A DNA stretch of 64,000 nucleotides from contig NZ_MKFI01000008.1 in NCBI RefSeq assembly GCF_001982635.1, forward strand, positions 238,035 through 302,034, written 5' to 3'. Position numbers and translations under genes: made by a program. Within the stretch, counting starts at the first letter, position 1; every line of letters starts with the position of its first letter. Source of the stretch: Bradyrhizobium mercantei (GTDB lineage: Bacteria; Pseudomonadota; Alphaproteobacteria; Rhizobiales; Xanthobacteraceae). A model generated the notes under the pieces. The model made no database searches. It was not told the origin of the DNA and saw nothing but the letters and a program-made list of their open reading frames with translations. Positions 7,156 to 16,579 of this stretch are shown here, in pieces.

Positions 7156-8589
7156 ATGAACCTCACCCGTCGTAACGTAACGATTGGCGGCCTCAGTCTG
7201 CTCGCCAGCACCTCCATGAGCACAATGGGCCGGGCCGAGTTCGGTGACCTTCTCGGCATCGGTGAGGACTTCGAGGACTTCGCGCTCGCTACCGACGCCT
7301 ACATCTTCGGCTATCCGCTGGTGACGATGGAGATGACGCGCAGGGTCGTCACCAACGTTGCGGCGCCGGAGGGAACGCGCGCGCCGATGGGCCAGATCAT
7401 CAAGCTGCGTCAATATCCCAACGCGTCATTCCGGGATGTGACGGCGCCGAACGCCGACACGCTTTACACCACGTCGTTCTTCGACGTCGGCAAGGAGCCG
7501 TGGGTACTCAGTATCCCCGACATGAAGGGCCGCTACGCCCTGTTTCCGATGCTGGACGGATGGACCACCGTGTTTCAGGTGCCGGGCAAGCGGACCACCG
7601 GCACCGGCGCGCAGACCTATGCGATCACGGGCCCTGGATGGAAAGGCACGCTGCCGGCCGGCGTGAAGGAATACAAGTCGCCGACCAGCATCGTGTGGCT
7701 GCTCGGCCGCATCTATTGCACCGGCACGCCGGAGGATTACGCCGCGGTCCACAAGCTGCAGGACGAGTGCAAGCTGGTGCCGCTCAGCTCCTTTGGCAAA
7801 CCCTACACGCCGCCCCCGGGCAAGGTCGATCCGTCTCAGGACATGAAGACGTCCGTACGCGATCAGGTCAACCGCATGGATGCGGTGGCCTATTTCACGC
7901 TGCTCTGCAAGCTCATGAAGGACAATCCGCCCGCCGCGGCAGATGCACCGCAGCTCGCCAAGTTCGCCCGAATCGGAATCGTGCCGGGGCAGGATTTCGA
8001 TGCGAGCAAGCTCAAGGCGGATTTCGCCAAGCGGATTCCGGAAATCGGCTTTGACCGGATCATGCTTCAGTTCAAGATCAACAAGGACGTGAAGGACGAG
8101 AACGGCTGGGCTTTCACGACCAAGACCGGCATCTACGGTACCGACTACCTGATGCGGGCACTTGTTACCGCCATCGGACTCGGCGCCAACAGGCCGCAGG
8201 ACGCCGTCTATCCGACGTCGCTGAAGGATGCCGAGGGTCACAAATACAGCGGTGGTAGCAAATACGTCATGCACTTCCCAAAGGGGCAGATGCCGCCGGC
8301 CCAGGGCTTCTGGTCGGTGACCATGTACGATGCCTCCTATTTCTTCGTGGCCAACCCGATCAACCGTTACTCGATCAGCGCACGCGAAAACCTGAAAACG
8401 AATCCGGACGGCTCGACCGATCTCTACATCCAGAAGGACTCACCCGGAAAGGACAAGGAATCCAATTGGCTTCCTGCGCCGGCGGGCGATTTCATCCTGA
8501 TGATGCGGTTGTACTGGCCGAGCGAGAAGAACCCTTCGATCATCAACGGGTCTTGGAAGCCTCCGGCAGTGAAGAGAGCCGACGCATGA
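7156..8589 (+). CDS. Exported DUF1254/DUF1214 protein, first tandem copy
   Basis: A 477-residue protein with a twin-arginine-type leader (TRRNVTIGGLSLLAS, cleavage probably near residue 27). An N-terminal DUF1254 domain follows (ATDAYIFGYPLVTME, APNADTLYTTSFFD, GRYALFPMLDGWTTVF, TGPGWKG) and then a C-terminal DUF1214 domain (QGFWSVTMYDASYFFVANP, ESNWLPAPAGDFILMMRLYW). These periplasmic proteins are widespread and their biochemical role is not established. AAGGAG lies nine bases before the ATG. The next gene is a full-length paralogue on the same strand, separated by 218 bp and a hairpin, so the two are probably transcribed separately. Confidence 0.9.
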   Translation: MNLTRRNVTIGGLSLLASTSMSTMGRAEFGDLLGIGEDFEDFALATDAYIFGYPLVTMEMTRRVVTNVAAPEGTRAPMGQIIKLRQYPNASFRDVTAPNADTLYTTSFFDVGKEPWVLSIPDMKGRYALFPMLDGWTTVFQVPGKRTTGTGAQTYAITGPGWKGTLPAGVKEYKSPTSIVWLLGRIYCTGTPEDYAAVHKLQDECKLVPLSSFGKPYTPPPGKVDPSQDMKTSVRDQVNRMDAVAYFTLLCKLMKDNPPAAADAPQLAKFARIGIVPGQDFDASKLKADFAKRIPEIGFDRIMLQFKINKDVKDENGWAFTTKTGIYGTDYLMRALVTAIGLGANRPQDAVYPTSLKDAEGHKYSGGSKYVMHFPKGQMPPAQGFWSVTMYDASYFFVANPINRYSISARENLKTNPDGSTDLYIQKDSPGKDKESNWLPAPAGDFILMMRLYWPSEKNPSIINGSWKPPAVKRADA

Positions 8590-8614
8590 GGCAGGTTAGC
8601 GTCGAGCGACGAGG

Positions 8615-8634
8615 GGCTCTCTTCGCGGAGAGCC
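8615..8634 (+). terminator. Hairpin after first DUF1254 gene
   Basis: GGCTCTC-TTCGCG-GAGAGCC forms a 7-bp stem with a 6-nt loop, 25 bp beyond the stop codon. No T-run follows, so this is a terminator candidate by position only. Confidence 0.45.
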
Positions 8635-8807
8635 TATCCTCGTCAGGTGTTCCGGGGCTGCTTCGAGCGCAATGGCGGCTCCAACGTCATTGATCTGAAT
8701 CAATCGGCATTCGTCTCCGCCGTTGTTCGCTTAACTTGCTTCAGGTTTCAGCGGAGCGAATTACCGGCATGAGCTTCCAGTCGGGCAAAAAGCAAAGAGG
8801 TGCATTC

Positions 8808-10247
8808 ATGAATGTGACTGATCGACGTTCCCTTCTCGCCGTCGCCCTTGCCGTAATGACTTGCTTCACAGCGGCTGCACCGGCAAGGGCGCAATCCGTA
8901 TCGCCCGCGGAAGCGCAACAGATTGCCACCGATGCCTATGTCTACGGCTATTCGTTGATCACGACTGACGTGACCCGCGTACAGATGAGCAACGTGCCGA
9001 AGGTAGAGGGATTCACAAGTCCCACCGGTCAGTTCATCAACGTTCCCCGCTATCCGCCGGCGGATTATCGCGGCGTTTCCGCACCTAACGCGGACACTCT
9101 GTATTCCGTTGTCTGGCTCGATCTCACCGAGCCGCAAGTGTTCAGCCACCCCGACATGGGTGACCGCTTCTATCTTTTCGAGATTACTGATCTCTGGATG
9201 TCGGATTCCGAGCACTCGCCGAGCAAGCGCACGGCCAGTGGAAAGGCTGCCAACTACCTCTTCACCGGCCCGGGCTGGAAAGGCGAAGTGCCTGCGGACA
9301 TGAAGCACTTCCCGATGGCGACGCGCTACATGGTCATTCTCGGCCGCACCTACGCCGACGGCAGCGAAGCTGACTACAAGACCGTTAACGCGCTGCAGGC
9401 GCAATACAAGATCACGCCGCTTTCGGCCTGGGGCAAGGCGTACACGCCAGTTACGCCGCCGGTAAATCCCAATCCGGGCTTCAGCATGACCGACAAGCCG
9501 CAGACGGTCATTCTCGCCATGGGGACGGAGGGATACTTCAACCTGATGGCCAAGCTCATGGCAGCGGCTGCGCCCGCGCCAGCGGCCGACGCACCGATGC
9601 TCGCGAGCATGGCGAAGATTGGCATCGTGCCCGGCAAGCCGTTCGAGATGAACAAGCTCGACCCGGCTGTACAGGCAGCGCTGAAGGACATTCCCGAGAC
9701 AGCTCTGAAAAAGATCGAGGCCAACAAGGAGAACCTCGGCGGGATCGTCGATGGCTGGTCGATCACGAAAGGTCTCGGCACCTACGGTCCCTCCGATTAC
9801 ATGAAGCGAGCGGTGGTAGCGGCCTTCGGTTGGCCCGCCAATCAAGAGCGTGATGCGGTCTACCCGAACACGGAGAAGGACTCGACGGGACAGAAACTGA
9901 GCGGTGCAAACAAGTACACGCTGACATTCGCAAAGGATGCGACACCGCCTGTCAACGGCTTCTGGTCGTTCACCATGTACATGATCGACCAGGGCTGGTG
10001 GTTCGTTCCCAATCCGCTGAACAGGTTCACCGTCAGCATGCGCGACAATCCGAAGTTCAACCCGGACGGCTCGCTGACCCTCTACTTCCAGAACGAGTCG
10101 CCGGGTGCTGACAAGGAATCGAACTGGCTGCCGGCGCCGAAGGGCGATTTTGTCCTGATGCTGCGAATGTACTGGCCGAAGGACACTCCGCCTTCGATCA
10201 TTGACGGGAGCTGGAAGGTGCCGCAGGTGACCAAGGTCGGCCCATAG
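8808..10247 (+). CDS. Exported DUF1254/DUF1214 protein, second tandem copy
   Basis: A 479-residue paralogue of the preceding gene with the same two-domain order: ATDAYVYGYSLITTD, APNADTLYSVVWLDL and TGPGWKGEVP in DUF1254, then NGFWSFTMYMIDQGWWFVPN and ESNWLPAPKGDFVLMLRMYW in DUF1214. The leader here is MNVTDRRSLLAVALAVMTCF ending at ARAQ, a different signal peptide from the first copy. The ATG at 8808 follows AGAGG; in-frame ATGs further upstream lack a good site and would bury the signal peptide. The copies are clearly diverged, so the duplication is not recent. Confidence 0.9.
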   Translation: MNVTDRRSLLAVALAVMTCFTAAAPARAQSVSPAEAQQIATDAYVYGYSLITTDVTRVQMSNVPKVEGFTSPTGQFINVPRYPPADYRGVSAPNADTLYSVVWLDLTEPQVFSHPDMGDRFYLFEITDLWMSDSEHSPSKRTASGKAANYLFTGPGWKGEVPADMKHFPMATRYMVILGRTYADGSEADYKTVNALQAQYKITPLSAWGKAYTPVTPPVNPNPGFSMTDKPQTVILAMGTEGYFNLMAKLMAAAAPAPAADAPMLASMAKIGIVPGKPFEMNKLDPAVQAALKDIPETALKKIEANKENLGGIVDGWSITKGLGTYGPSDYMKRAVVAAFGWPANQERDAVYPNTEKDSTGQKLSGANKYTLTFAKDATPPVNGFWSFTMYMIDQGWWFVPNPLNRFTVSMRDNPKFNPDGSLTLYFQNESPGADKESNWLPAPKGDFVLMLRMYWPKDTPPSIIDGSWKVPQVTKVGP

Positions 10248-10280
10248 CCACGAGTATCGATTTACCTGGCTCACTGAACT

Positions 10281-10314
10281 CGGGCGCTGCGGAGAACGAG
10301 GGTAGCAGCGCCCG
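10281..10314 (+). terminator. Strong hairpin after second DUF1254 gene
   Basis: CGGGCGCTGC and its perfect inverse GCAGCGCCCG form a 10-bp stem around a 14-nt loop, 33 bp beyond the stop codon. No clear T-run follows. Confidence 0.5.
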
Positions 10315-10601
10315 GAACTAGGCCGTGCACCCATAAACCGGCCTATGACGCGACCAAGGTTACGTCTGTTTTGCCCCTGTAGCGACCAAGTTCGTGCACG
10401 GCGCGATATGTCGCGATGGGCCAATACAGACGTGCCTGAATTGCGGATATTTGCCTGCGGCGGTCAGAGGGATCGCGGAGTTGTCGGAATTTGCACCGAC
10501 GAGAGGAAATGCGACAATCCGACCTGACGTTGCCGTGTCGAAGACCGGCAACTGACGGCTCCGTTGCATGAGTTTGTTTTCGATATTTCGGCAGCGCCCC
10601 T
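10315..10601. repeat. Intergenic relic sharing two patches with the 44.4-44.7 kb intergenic region
   Basis: TTGCATGAG...CGATATTT at 10564-10588 matches 23 of 25 bases of 44639-44663, and both copies end 13 bp beyond the stop codon of a minus-strand gene. A second patch, ATGTCGCGATGGGCCA at 10408-10423, is identical to the reverse complement of 44483-44498. The region has no credible gene. It looks like a decayed dispersed element. Confidence 0.55.
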
Positions 10602-11795
10602 TCAAACCAGGTTTAGATCCTTCGGCTTGATGCCGGTGAAGATGCGTTCGAGGCTCGCCTGCTGCAGGCCGTAGACGTGCTGGATCAGGCCGGCGAAGAA
10701 CGCCCGGTAGTCGGTCAGAACGGGATAATCGCGGTTCTGGAACAGCGTCGCCTGTGCGACCTGGACCTGCTCGCCGGCCATGCGTCCGCCGTTGACGCCG
10801 CCGCCCATCACCCAATAGACGCTGCCATGGCCATGATCGGTGCCGCGGTCGCCGTTCTCGCGGAATGTGCGGCCGAATTCGGAGATCACGACCACGACCG
10901 TGTCGCGCCACATCGCCGGGCCGATCTCCTCGGAGAAGCCGGCAAGGCCCCTGCCCAGTTCACCGAGACGGTCGGCGAGATAGCCGGTCGCCGCGCCTTG
11001 GTTGACATGGGTGTCCCAGCCGCCGACGTCGACGAAGCCGAGGTTGAACTGCTCGCGCATCAGACGGCCGATCCGCCGCGCCGAGAGTTCGAAGCCGCGC
11101 GGCGAGACCGCGCCGCGGTTCGCCGCCATCATCTCCTCGGAGACCGATTTGTAGACGTCGTCGCGGACGCGAAAGCCTTCTGACACCGAATTGGCGAGAT
11201 CGCCCTTCGCATACATCTCCCGGATCAGCCGCGCCTGCCGGTCGTCGACACCCGGCTTGCTGACGCTGGCGATGCCGATGTTCGGAATCTGGGTCTGGCC
11301 GCGGAAGATCAGCGGCAATTGATCGGTGAAGGAGATCGGCTTCACCCGCGTCAGCTCGGTCGCCAGCCGGCTCATGAAGCCGGAGCGATAGTCGCGGCTG
11401 CCGCCGACCGCCTGCCCGAGCTCGATCGTGTCCTGGGTCTCGAAATGGCTGCGCGAGAGGTCGTCGCTGGTGCCGGCGAACGGAACGAAGGCGATCTCGC
11501 GCCTGGCCCATAGCGGATAGATCGAGTCGCGCAACGCCGGATGCAGCCCCCATCCGGCGTCGAGCGCCAGCGCCGCGTTCGGATTGCCGGCGTCGGGCCG
11601 CGCCACCGCAAGCGTCGGCCGCGACGCGTAATAGAACTCGCTGCCGACCGGCACGACCACATTGGCGGCGTCATAGGCGCCGCGCAGGAACACCACGAGC
11701 AGGCGCGCGTCGGTCGCGGGCGCAGCCCAGACCCGGCCGGCAAGCGTGAGCGAGGTGGAAGCGGCGAAGGCCTTGATCAGTTCGCGGCGGTTCAT
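10602..11795 (-). CDS. DUF1501-family exported protein
   Basis: A 397-residue protein of the DUF1501 family (PF07394), related in fold to sulfatase/alkaline-phosphatase-like proteins. It has a twin-arginine-like leader (NRRELIKAFAASTSLTLAG, cleavage near AWAAP). Landmarks are LLVVFLRGAYDAANVVVPVG, a GWDTHVNQG segment and the late ISEFGRTFRENGDRGTDHGH stretch, which carries conserved Asp/His residues probably binding metal. It is last in a three-gene minus-strand operon, 15 bp after the DUF1800 gene. DUF1501 and DUF1800 genes are adjacent in many bacteria, but their joint function is unknown. Confidence 0.9.
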   Translation of the reverse strand: MNRRELIKAFAASTSLTLAGRVWAAPATDARLLVVFLRGAYDAANVVVPVGSEFYYASRPTLAVARPDAGNPNAALALDAGWGLHPALRDSIYPLWARREIAFVPFAGTSDDLSRSHFETQDTIELGQAVGGSRDYRSGFMSRLATELTRVKPISFTDQLPLIFRGQTQIPNIGIASVSKPGVDDRQARLIREMYAKGDLANSVSEGFRVRDDVYKSVSEEMMAANRGAVSPRGFELSARRIGRLMREQFNLGFVDVGGWDTHVNQGAATGYLADRLGELGRGLAGFSEEIGPAMWRDTVVVVISEFGRTFRENGDRGTDHGHGSVYWVMGGGVNGGRMAGEQVQVAQATLFQNRDYPVLTDYRAFFAGLIQHVYGLQQASLERIFTGIKPKDLNLV

Positions 11796-11810
11796 TGGCG
11801 AACCTCCCTT

Positions 11811-13355
11811 TCAGTGCATAAACTCCGGTGACGACAGAAACAGCGTGTTCCAGTCCTGCGGCGAGACCGCCTGGTCGAGCGCGGCGAGCGTGGTCGGGCT
11901 CAGCGTCTGCCTGATGTTGCTGAAATAGAGCCCGTTCATCACAAGCGGAAACGCCGGTTGGTCGACGGCATTGGGCTCGTTCGGCTTGAACAGCCCGGCC
12001 GAGCCCGAGCCGATCGCGCGCGCGATCTCGAAACGCAGCATCATCTGCCCGGGACCGTTCCAGGCCGCCGACAGCATCGAATAGCCGTCCGGCGTCTCGT
12101 GGTTGAACAGACCCTCGGACAGCCGGTTGAGCCAGCCCTGGATCGGCAGCGTGTTGAGGATGACCTTGTTGTCGTAGGCGAGCCGCACCGACGACATCAC
12201 GTAGAGCATCGGGTCCTTGAACTTGGCGCCGCCCTTCAGGCTCGCGGCGAACTCCGGCGCATGAACCAGCGTCGACATCACGGCCGCGATATCGCCGTCG
12301 GTCTTCTGGAAGGTCTGCGCCATCTGCTGCACCAGCGCGGGCGGCGGATTGTCCGACACGAAATAGGTCGCCAGCTGCTTTGCGATATGCGTGGCGGTCG
12401 CAGGATGACGGCACAGGATGTCGAGCGCCTCGTCGACCTCGGCGAGGCCACGGCCCTTGATCTGATGGCCGAGCAAGGTCTTGTCGCCGAAATCATGGCG
12501 CGCCGGATTGAACTCGAACGCACCCTCGCGGACCAACTGCGATTGCAGCTCGGGCTTCAGCTTCGGATCCTCCGATTTGAAGTCGATGCCGACACCGGTG
12601 AGGATCCGCGCCAGTGCCTCGACGTCGGCCTGGGTGTAGCCGGAGCCGACGCCCATGGTGTGCAGCTCCATGATCTCGCGGGCGTAGTTCTCGTTGAGGT
12701 GACCGGCCGCGTTATCGGCGTTGTCGAGATAGCGCAGCATCACCGGATGATGCAGCGTCGCCGACAGCAGGTTGCGGAACTTGCCGAGCGCATTGGCGCG
12801 GATCGCGCGGTCCTCGTAGTCGCCGACCAGCACGCGGATGTTGGACTTGTACTGGTGGACATTGAAGTGGTTGAACCAGAACCAGGTCAGCCGCTCGCGC
12901 AATTGGTCCGGCGCATAGAGCGCGTGCAGGATGGTGCGCGCCGCGGCCTGCCTGGCGCGGTCGTTCATGGCTTGCTGATAGACCTGTTGCGCCGCCTTTT
13001 TCTGCTCGGGATCGGCGACCTGGTTGGCGGATTTGCCCTGCTGGTCGAACGAGGCGGCGATGTCGAACGGGAAGCGATGCACGTCCGGCATCGCTTCGAT
13101 CTGCTTCTGGACCGCGGCCGGCAATGCGGCGCCAGCCGGATGCAGTTGCTCCTGCAACCAGCGCTCGGTGCCGATCTCGCGCAGATGCGCCGCGCTGGAC
13201 GCGTTGACGCCCCAGGTCAGGCGATCGAGCAGCGCGATGTCCTGCGCCGCGAGTTCGGCCGCCCGCACCGGCTGGTGCAACGCCACCAGCCCCGCGATCG
13301 TACCGACGATGAGTTTCGCGATTGTCCGCGATCCGAGTATGGCCGTGATGCTCAT
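11811..13355 (-). CDS. DUF1800-family exported protein
   Basis: A 514-residue protein of the DUF1800 family (PF08811) with an N-terminal hydrophobic signal segment (AKLIVGTIAGLVALHQPVRA). Typical landmarks are LLDRLTWGVNASSAAHLREI, the ERLTWFWFNHFNVH motif, GHLNENYAREIMELHTMGVG, and a later RHDFGDKTLLG. Members are exported, of unknown function, and usually paired with DUF1501 as here. It starts 35 bp downstream of the caspase-like gene on the same strand, so the three are probably co-transcribed. Confidence 0.9.
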   Translation of the reverse strand: MSITAILGSRTIAKLIVGTIAGLVALHQPVRAAELAAQDIALLDRLTWGVNASSAAHLREIGTERWLQEQLHPAGAALPAAVQKQIEAMPDVHRFPFDIAASFDQQGKSANQVADPEQKKAAQQVYQQAMNDRARQAAARTILHALYAPDQLRERLTWFWFNHFNVHQYKSNIRVLVGDYEDRAIRANALGKFRNLLSATLHHPVMLRYLDNADNAAGHLNENYAREIMELHTMGVGSGYTQADVEALARILTGVGIDFKSEDPKLKPELQSQLVREGAFEFNPARHDFGDKTLLGHQIKGRGLAEVDEALDILCRHPATATHIAKQLATYFVSDNPPPALVQQMAQTFQKTDGDIAAVMSTLVHAPEFAASLKGGAKFKDPMLYVMSSVRLAYDNKVILNTLPIQGWLNRLSEGLFNHETPDGYSMLSAAWNGPGQMMLRFEIARAIGSGSAGLFKPNEPNAVDQPAFPLVMNGLYFSNIRQTLSPTTLAALDQAVSPQDWNTLFLSSPEFMH

Positions 13356-13390
13356 GAAGGCTGACCTGCTCGGCTCATGGTGTCAGGCCC

Positions 13391-15682
13391 TCAATGCTTG
13401 CATTTGCCGGGAGGGCATGCCGGCGCCGCCCGCGCCGGCGCGGGCCTTGGCGGAGCGGCCGGCCGTGGCGGCGGTGCCACGCGCTGCGCCTGCATCGCCG
13501 GCCGTGGCGGCGGCGCGGCGCGCGGAGCCGGCGCTGGTGCCGGACGCGGCGCAACGGCTGCGGCGCGCGGCGGCGGCGCTGCAACATGCGCCGGCGCGGG
13601 CCGAGAGACCGGCGGCGGCGACACCGCGGCACGCGCAGGCGCCGACCGGGCAGCCGGCGTCGGCCGGGCCGGGGTCGCGCGGCTCGCCGGCGACGGCGCC
13701 GTTGCGGGCTTCACGTTTGCAGTCGGCGCAGTCGCGGCATGGTTGAGCTGTTGTCTTCCCGGCCGGCCTGCGGTCGCGGGCGCGGCCGGTGCATTCGTCG
13801 CAGGCGCAGCGCCCGGCTTGGCCGCAGTGGCCGGTTGCGCATTGGCCGGCGCCATGGCTGTCGCCGGCTTGGCGGGCGTCACCGCATTCGGCTTTGCGCC
13901 AGGCTGGGCAGCATTGGGCTGCGCGGCACCAGGCTGCGCGGTGCCCGGCTGCACGGCGCCATGCTGCGGCGTGGCATTGGCCGGCGCGGTCGCCGACTGC
14001 GGCAGCGGCGGGCCATTCTTGGCGCCCGGCAAGGTATGCGCACCCGGCGCGCCCATCGCGTTCGGCGTGGCCGCGTTCGGTGCAGCAGCCGGAGCTCCCA
14101 TGGCTGCGCCTTGTGCAGGCGTGACGCCTTGCGGCGCGCCCGGTCGCGTCAGATTGGCGCGCTGCATCGCCGCGGCCGGCAGTTGCGGTGCCGCCGTCAC
14201 CGGCGCGCCGCCCATCGCCGCCGTCACCCCGGCCGCATGGAGTTGCGCCGGCGTCGGGTTGGGATTGTTGATGACCGTGTTGATGACAGTCGTGTTGTGG
14301 ATGTTGTTGAACACGATGTTGTTCTGCGGCGGCACCACATAGGCTGGTGCTGCGACATAGGCCGGCATCGCCACGAAGAACGGCGTCGGCAGCACGAACA
14401 GGCCGATCGGCGGCGGCGGTGGCGGCAGCACGACGAAGTCCGGCGGCGGCGGCGGCAGGAAGAAAACCGGCGGCGGCGGGGGCGGCGCGAAGGCGAACAC
14501 CGGATCGCTGTAGTAGAGCACCGGACGGTCGACATAGACGATCTCGTCGGGCGGCGGCGGCGGCACGTCATAATCGAGCACCGTGAACTGTGCCGGCGGC
14601 TCCAGCGCGGCCGACAGATAAGCGAGCCGGCGCCTTGCGTCGTAGGCATGCGGCCCGTGCGGATAACGCCGCAGATATGACCAATACGCATCGGTCGAGT
14701 CGGCGTTGTAGGTGCGCCGCCAGGTGATGGCCTCGCGCCGCGCCGCCACGATCGCGCGCACCCGCTTGGCCTGCGGATCGTTCGGATAGGCCTGCAGGTA
14801 GTCCTCGTAGCCCTGCAACGTGTCGCGCTCCAGCGCCGCCGCGTAGGCATCCTGCGCCGGGAAATCGCGGATCGGCTTGGTGCGCAGTCCGGCATCGACC
14901 TGCTGCGGCGGCGCATCCGGCTTGCGCTCGAAGAACATGAAGGGCGCGTCGACCTTCTGCGCGTTCCACGGGATCTCGGCGCCCTTGGTCATCTCGTTGA
15001 CGCGCAGGCGAACGCGGTCGAACACCTCGGGCAGGGTCAGGCCGCCGGCGCGGATCATTTCCGCCAAGGCCTGCGCGTAGGGCCCATAAGGCGGCGCCCC
15101 GTCAGGCGCGACGGTGCCCGGCGCGGAGTTGAAGGCGATCAGCATCTTGGGATCGGGATCGACCAGCGCCAGGCCACCGGCCAGCGGCTGGCCATCCTTG
15201 GCAAAGGGATTGCTGCGCGCCGCATCGAGCACGATCACGCCGGCCTTGATCGGCAGCGCCGACAGCTGATGGCTGTAGTCCGAGATGCGGATCGCCTCGA
15301 CCGGCACGTCGGTGTCGCGGGCGATCTTGGCGTCGACCGGCACGAAGTAGTTCTCGCCGATGAGCTGCACGCCGTAACCGGCGAGATAGACGACGGCGAC
15401 GGCGTTGGGCCCGGCGTCCTGCACCTTCTGGATGAAATCGCGGAACGACTTGCGCAGCGTCTCGGCGTCGAGATCGCGCGCGCCGATCACGTCGAAACCG
15501 GCGGCCTGCAAGGTCTGTGCGATCAGCCCGGCATCGTTGGCGGCGGTCTGCAGCGCGCCGGCCTCGTAGGCGCCATTGCCGACGACGAGGGCAAGGCGCT
15601 TCTCCTGCTGATCCTGCGCATGGACGGGGAGCGATGCGAACGACAGCAGAGCGACAATCAATGCCCACAGAATGCGCGCCAT
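13391..15682 (-). CDS. Caspase-fold (peptidase C14-like) exported protein lacking the His-Cys dyad, with a Pro/Ala-rich tail
   Basis: A 763-residue protein with a signal peptide (MARILWALIVALLSFASLPV, cleavage near HAQ) and a caspase domain at about 27-260: RLALVVGNGAYE, then VAVVYLAGYGVQ and VIVLDAARSNPF. Active homologues have SGHG and DACR, so Tyr103 replaces the catalytic His and Ala155 the catalytic Cys. Residues about 275-385 are helical and may hold a short TPR-like stretch. From about 395 the protein has proline runs, then about 270 residues of Ala/Pro/Gln-rich low-complexity sequence ending CPPGKCKH. The ATG at 15682 is used because the signal peptide starts there. It heads the operon with DUF1800 and DUF1501 and could be a binding scaffold (inference). 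Confidence 0.85.
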   Translation of the reverse strand: MARILWALIVALLSFASLPVHAQDQQEKRLALVVGNGAYEAGALQTAANDAGLIAQTLQAAGFDVIGARDLDAETLRKSFRDFIQKVQDAGPNAVAVVYLAGYGVQLIGENYFVPVDAKIARDTDVPVEAIRISDYSHQLSALPIKAGVIVLDAARSNPFAKDGQPLAGGLALVDPDPKMLIAFNSAPGTVAPDGAPPYGPYAQALAEMIRAGGLTLPEVFDRVRLRVNEMTKGAEIPWNAQKVDAPFMFFERKPDAPPQQVDAGLRTKPIRDFPAQDAYAAALERDTLQGYEDYLQAYPNDPQAKRVRAIVAARREAITWRRTYNADSTDAYWSYLRRYPHGPHAYDARRRLAYLSAALEPPAQFTVLDYDVPPPPPDEIVYVDRPVLYYSDPVFAFAPPPPPPVFFLPPPPPDFVVLPPPPPPIGLFVLPTPFFVAMPAYVAAPAYVVPPQNNIVFNNIHNTTVINTVINNPNPTPAQLHAAGVTAAMGGAPVTAAPQLPAAAMQRANLTRPGAPQGVTPAQGAAMGAPAAAPNAATPNAMGAPGAHTLPGAKNGPPLPQSATAPANATPQHGAVQPGTAQPGAAQPNAAQPGAKPNAVTPAKPATAMAPANAQPATAAKPGAAPATNAPAAPATAGRPGRQQLNHAATAPTANVKPATAPSPASRATPARPTPAARSAPARAAVSPPPVSRPAPAHVAAPPPRAAAVAPRPAPAPAPRAAPPPRPAMQAQRVAPPPRPAAPPRPAPARAAPACPPGKCKH

Positions 15683-15876
15683 AGCGGTCGTCCTTTTCTC
15701 TTCAGCAATTCGCGAGTTGCATGGAAATGCTACCTCTGTGAACCCGCGCTGAACAGGATTACGGCAATTGTGGCAATCCTTGGTTTGCCCGGTCTCGGGC
15801 ACGGTGGAACTTGCTTCCCCGGCCCGCGCTATCAGGCGATATTGCGCGGATAAAACTGACAAAAAAGGAGCACCCG

Positions 15877-16563
15877 ATGCCGATCGCCGGACAAGGCATG
15901 TTGCTGACATCGATGGACATCGACGGCTTACACGAGGCTGAATTCAATCGCTGGTACGACCGCGAGCATCTCGAAGAACGCGTCGCCATCGACGGCTTCC
16001 TGGAAGCCCGCCGCTATGTCGCCCATGACGGCAAAAGTGGTGACGGCAAGCCGAAATATCTCAGCCTCTACTCCACCGCGACCTTCAAGGTGCTCGAGAG
16101 CCCGGCCTACCGCAAGGCGCTCGCCAACCAGACCGACTGGTCGAAGGCCAACATCGCGCGCTTTCAGAACATGATCCGCGGCGTGGCGCGCATCACGATC
16201 AGCCGCGGCGTCGGCCGAGGTGCAGCGCTCGGCATCATCCGCCTGCGCCCGCCGGCCGAGGGCGCCGACAAACTCCGCGCTGCATTGCGGGAGCAACTCG
16301 ATCCAGCCGCGCGCGACGGCATCATCTCGATGCACCTGCTGGAGAACGACCCTGACCTGTCGAAGCCGCTGACGCCGGACGCCGACAAGGCCGATCCCGG
16401 CGCCGGCGACTGGTTCGTGCTGATCGACGCCACTGACGTTGGCGCGGTCCCTGCCGCCGCGGCAGCCGTCACGGGCAATGCAGCCTTGAAGCCGCTCGTG
16501 GTCACCAGCGGCGTCTACAGACTGCTGTGGGATATCGCGAAGAGCGATCTTCCGCGCGCGTGA
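15877..16563 (+). CDS. DUF4286-like dimeric alpha/beta-barrel protein
   Basis: A 228-residue cytoplasmic protein with no signal peptide. The segment GLHEAEFNRWYDREHLEERV, followed by GFLEARRYVAHDG and KYLSLYSTATFKVLESPAYR, is the pattern of EthD/DUF4286-type ferredoxin-like half-barrels. A second half at about 120-225 repeats the layout (ALGIIRLRPPAEGADKLRAAL). Relatives act on or bind small aromatic or polyketide-like molecules, but the substrate here cannot be inferred. AAGGAG lies seven bases before the ATG. The gene stands alone, divergent from the caspase-like operon. Confidence 0.65.
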   Translation: MPIAGQGMLLTSMDIDGLHEAEFNRWYDREHLEERVAIDGFLEARRYVAHDGKSGDGKPKYLSLYSTATFKVLESPAYRKALANQTDWSKANIARFQNMIRGVARITISRGVGRGAALGIIRLRPPAEGADKLRAALREQLDPAARDGIISMHLLENDPDLSKPLTPDADKADPGAGDWFVLIDATDVGAVPAAAAAVTGNAALKPLVVTSGVYRLLWDIAKSDLPRA

Positions 16564-16579
16564 CGTGTCATCAGCGCAG

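Noticed and set aside
6727..7259. Minus-strand frames of about 118 residues upstream of and into the first DUF1254 gene
   Set aside because: Overlap a real gene start, lack ribosome-binding sites, and resemble no known family; a decayed gene cannot be excluded.
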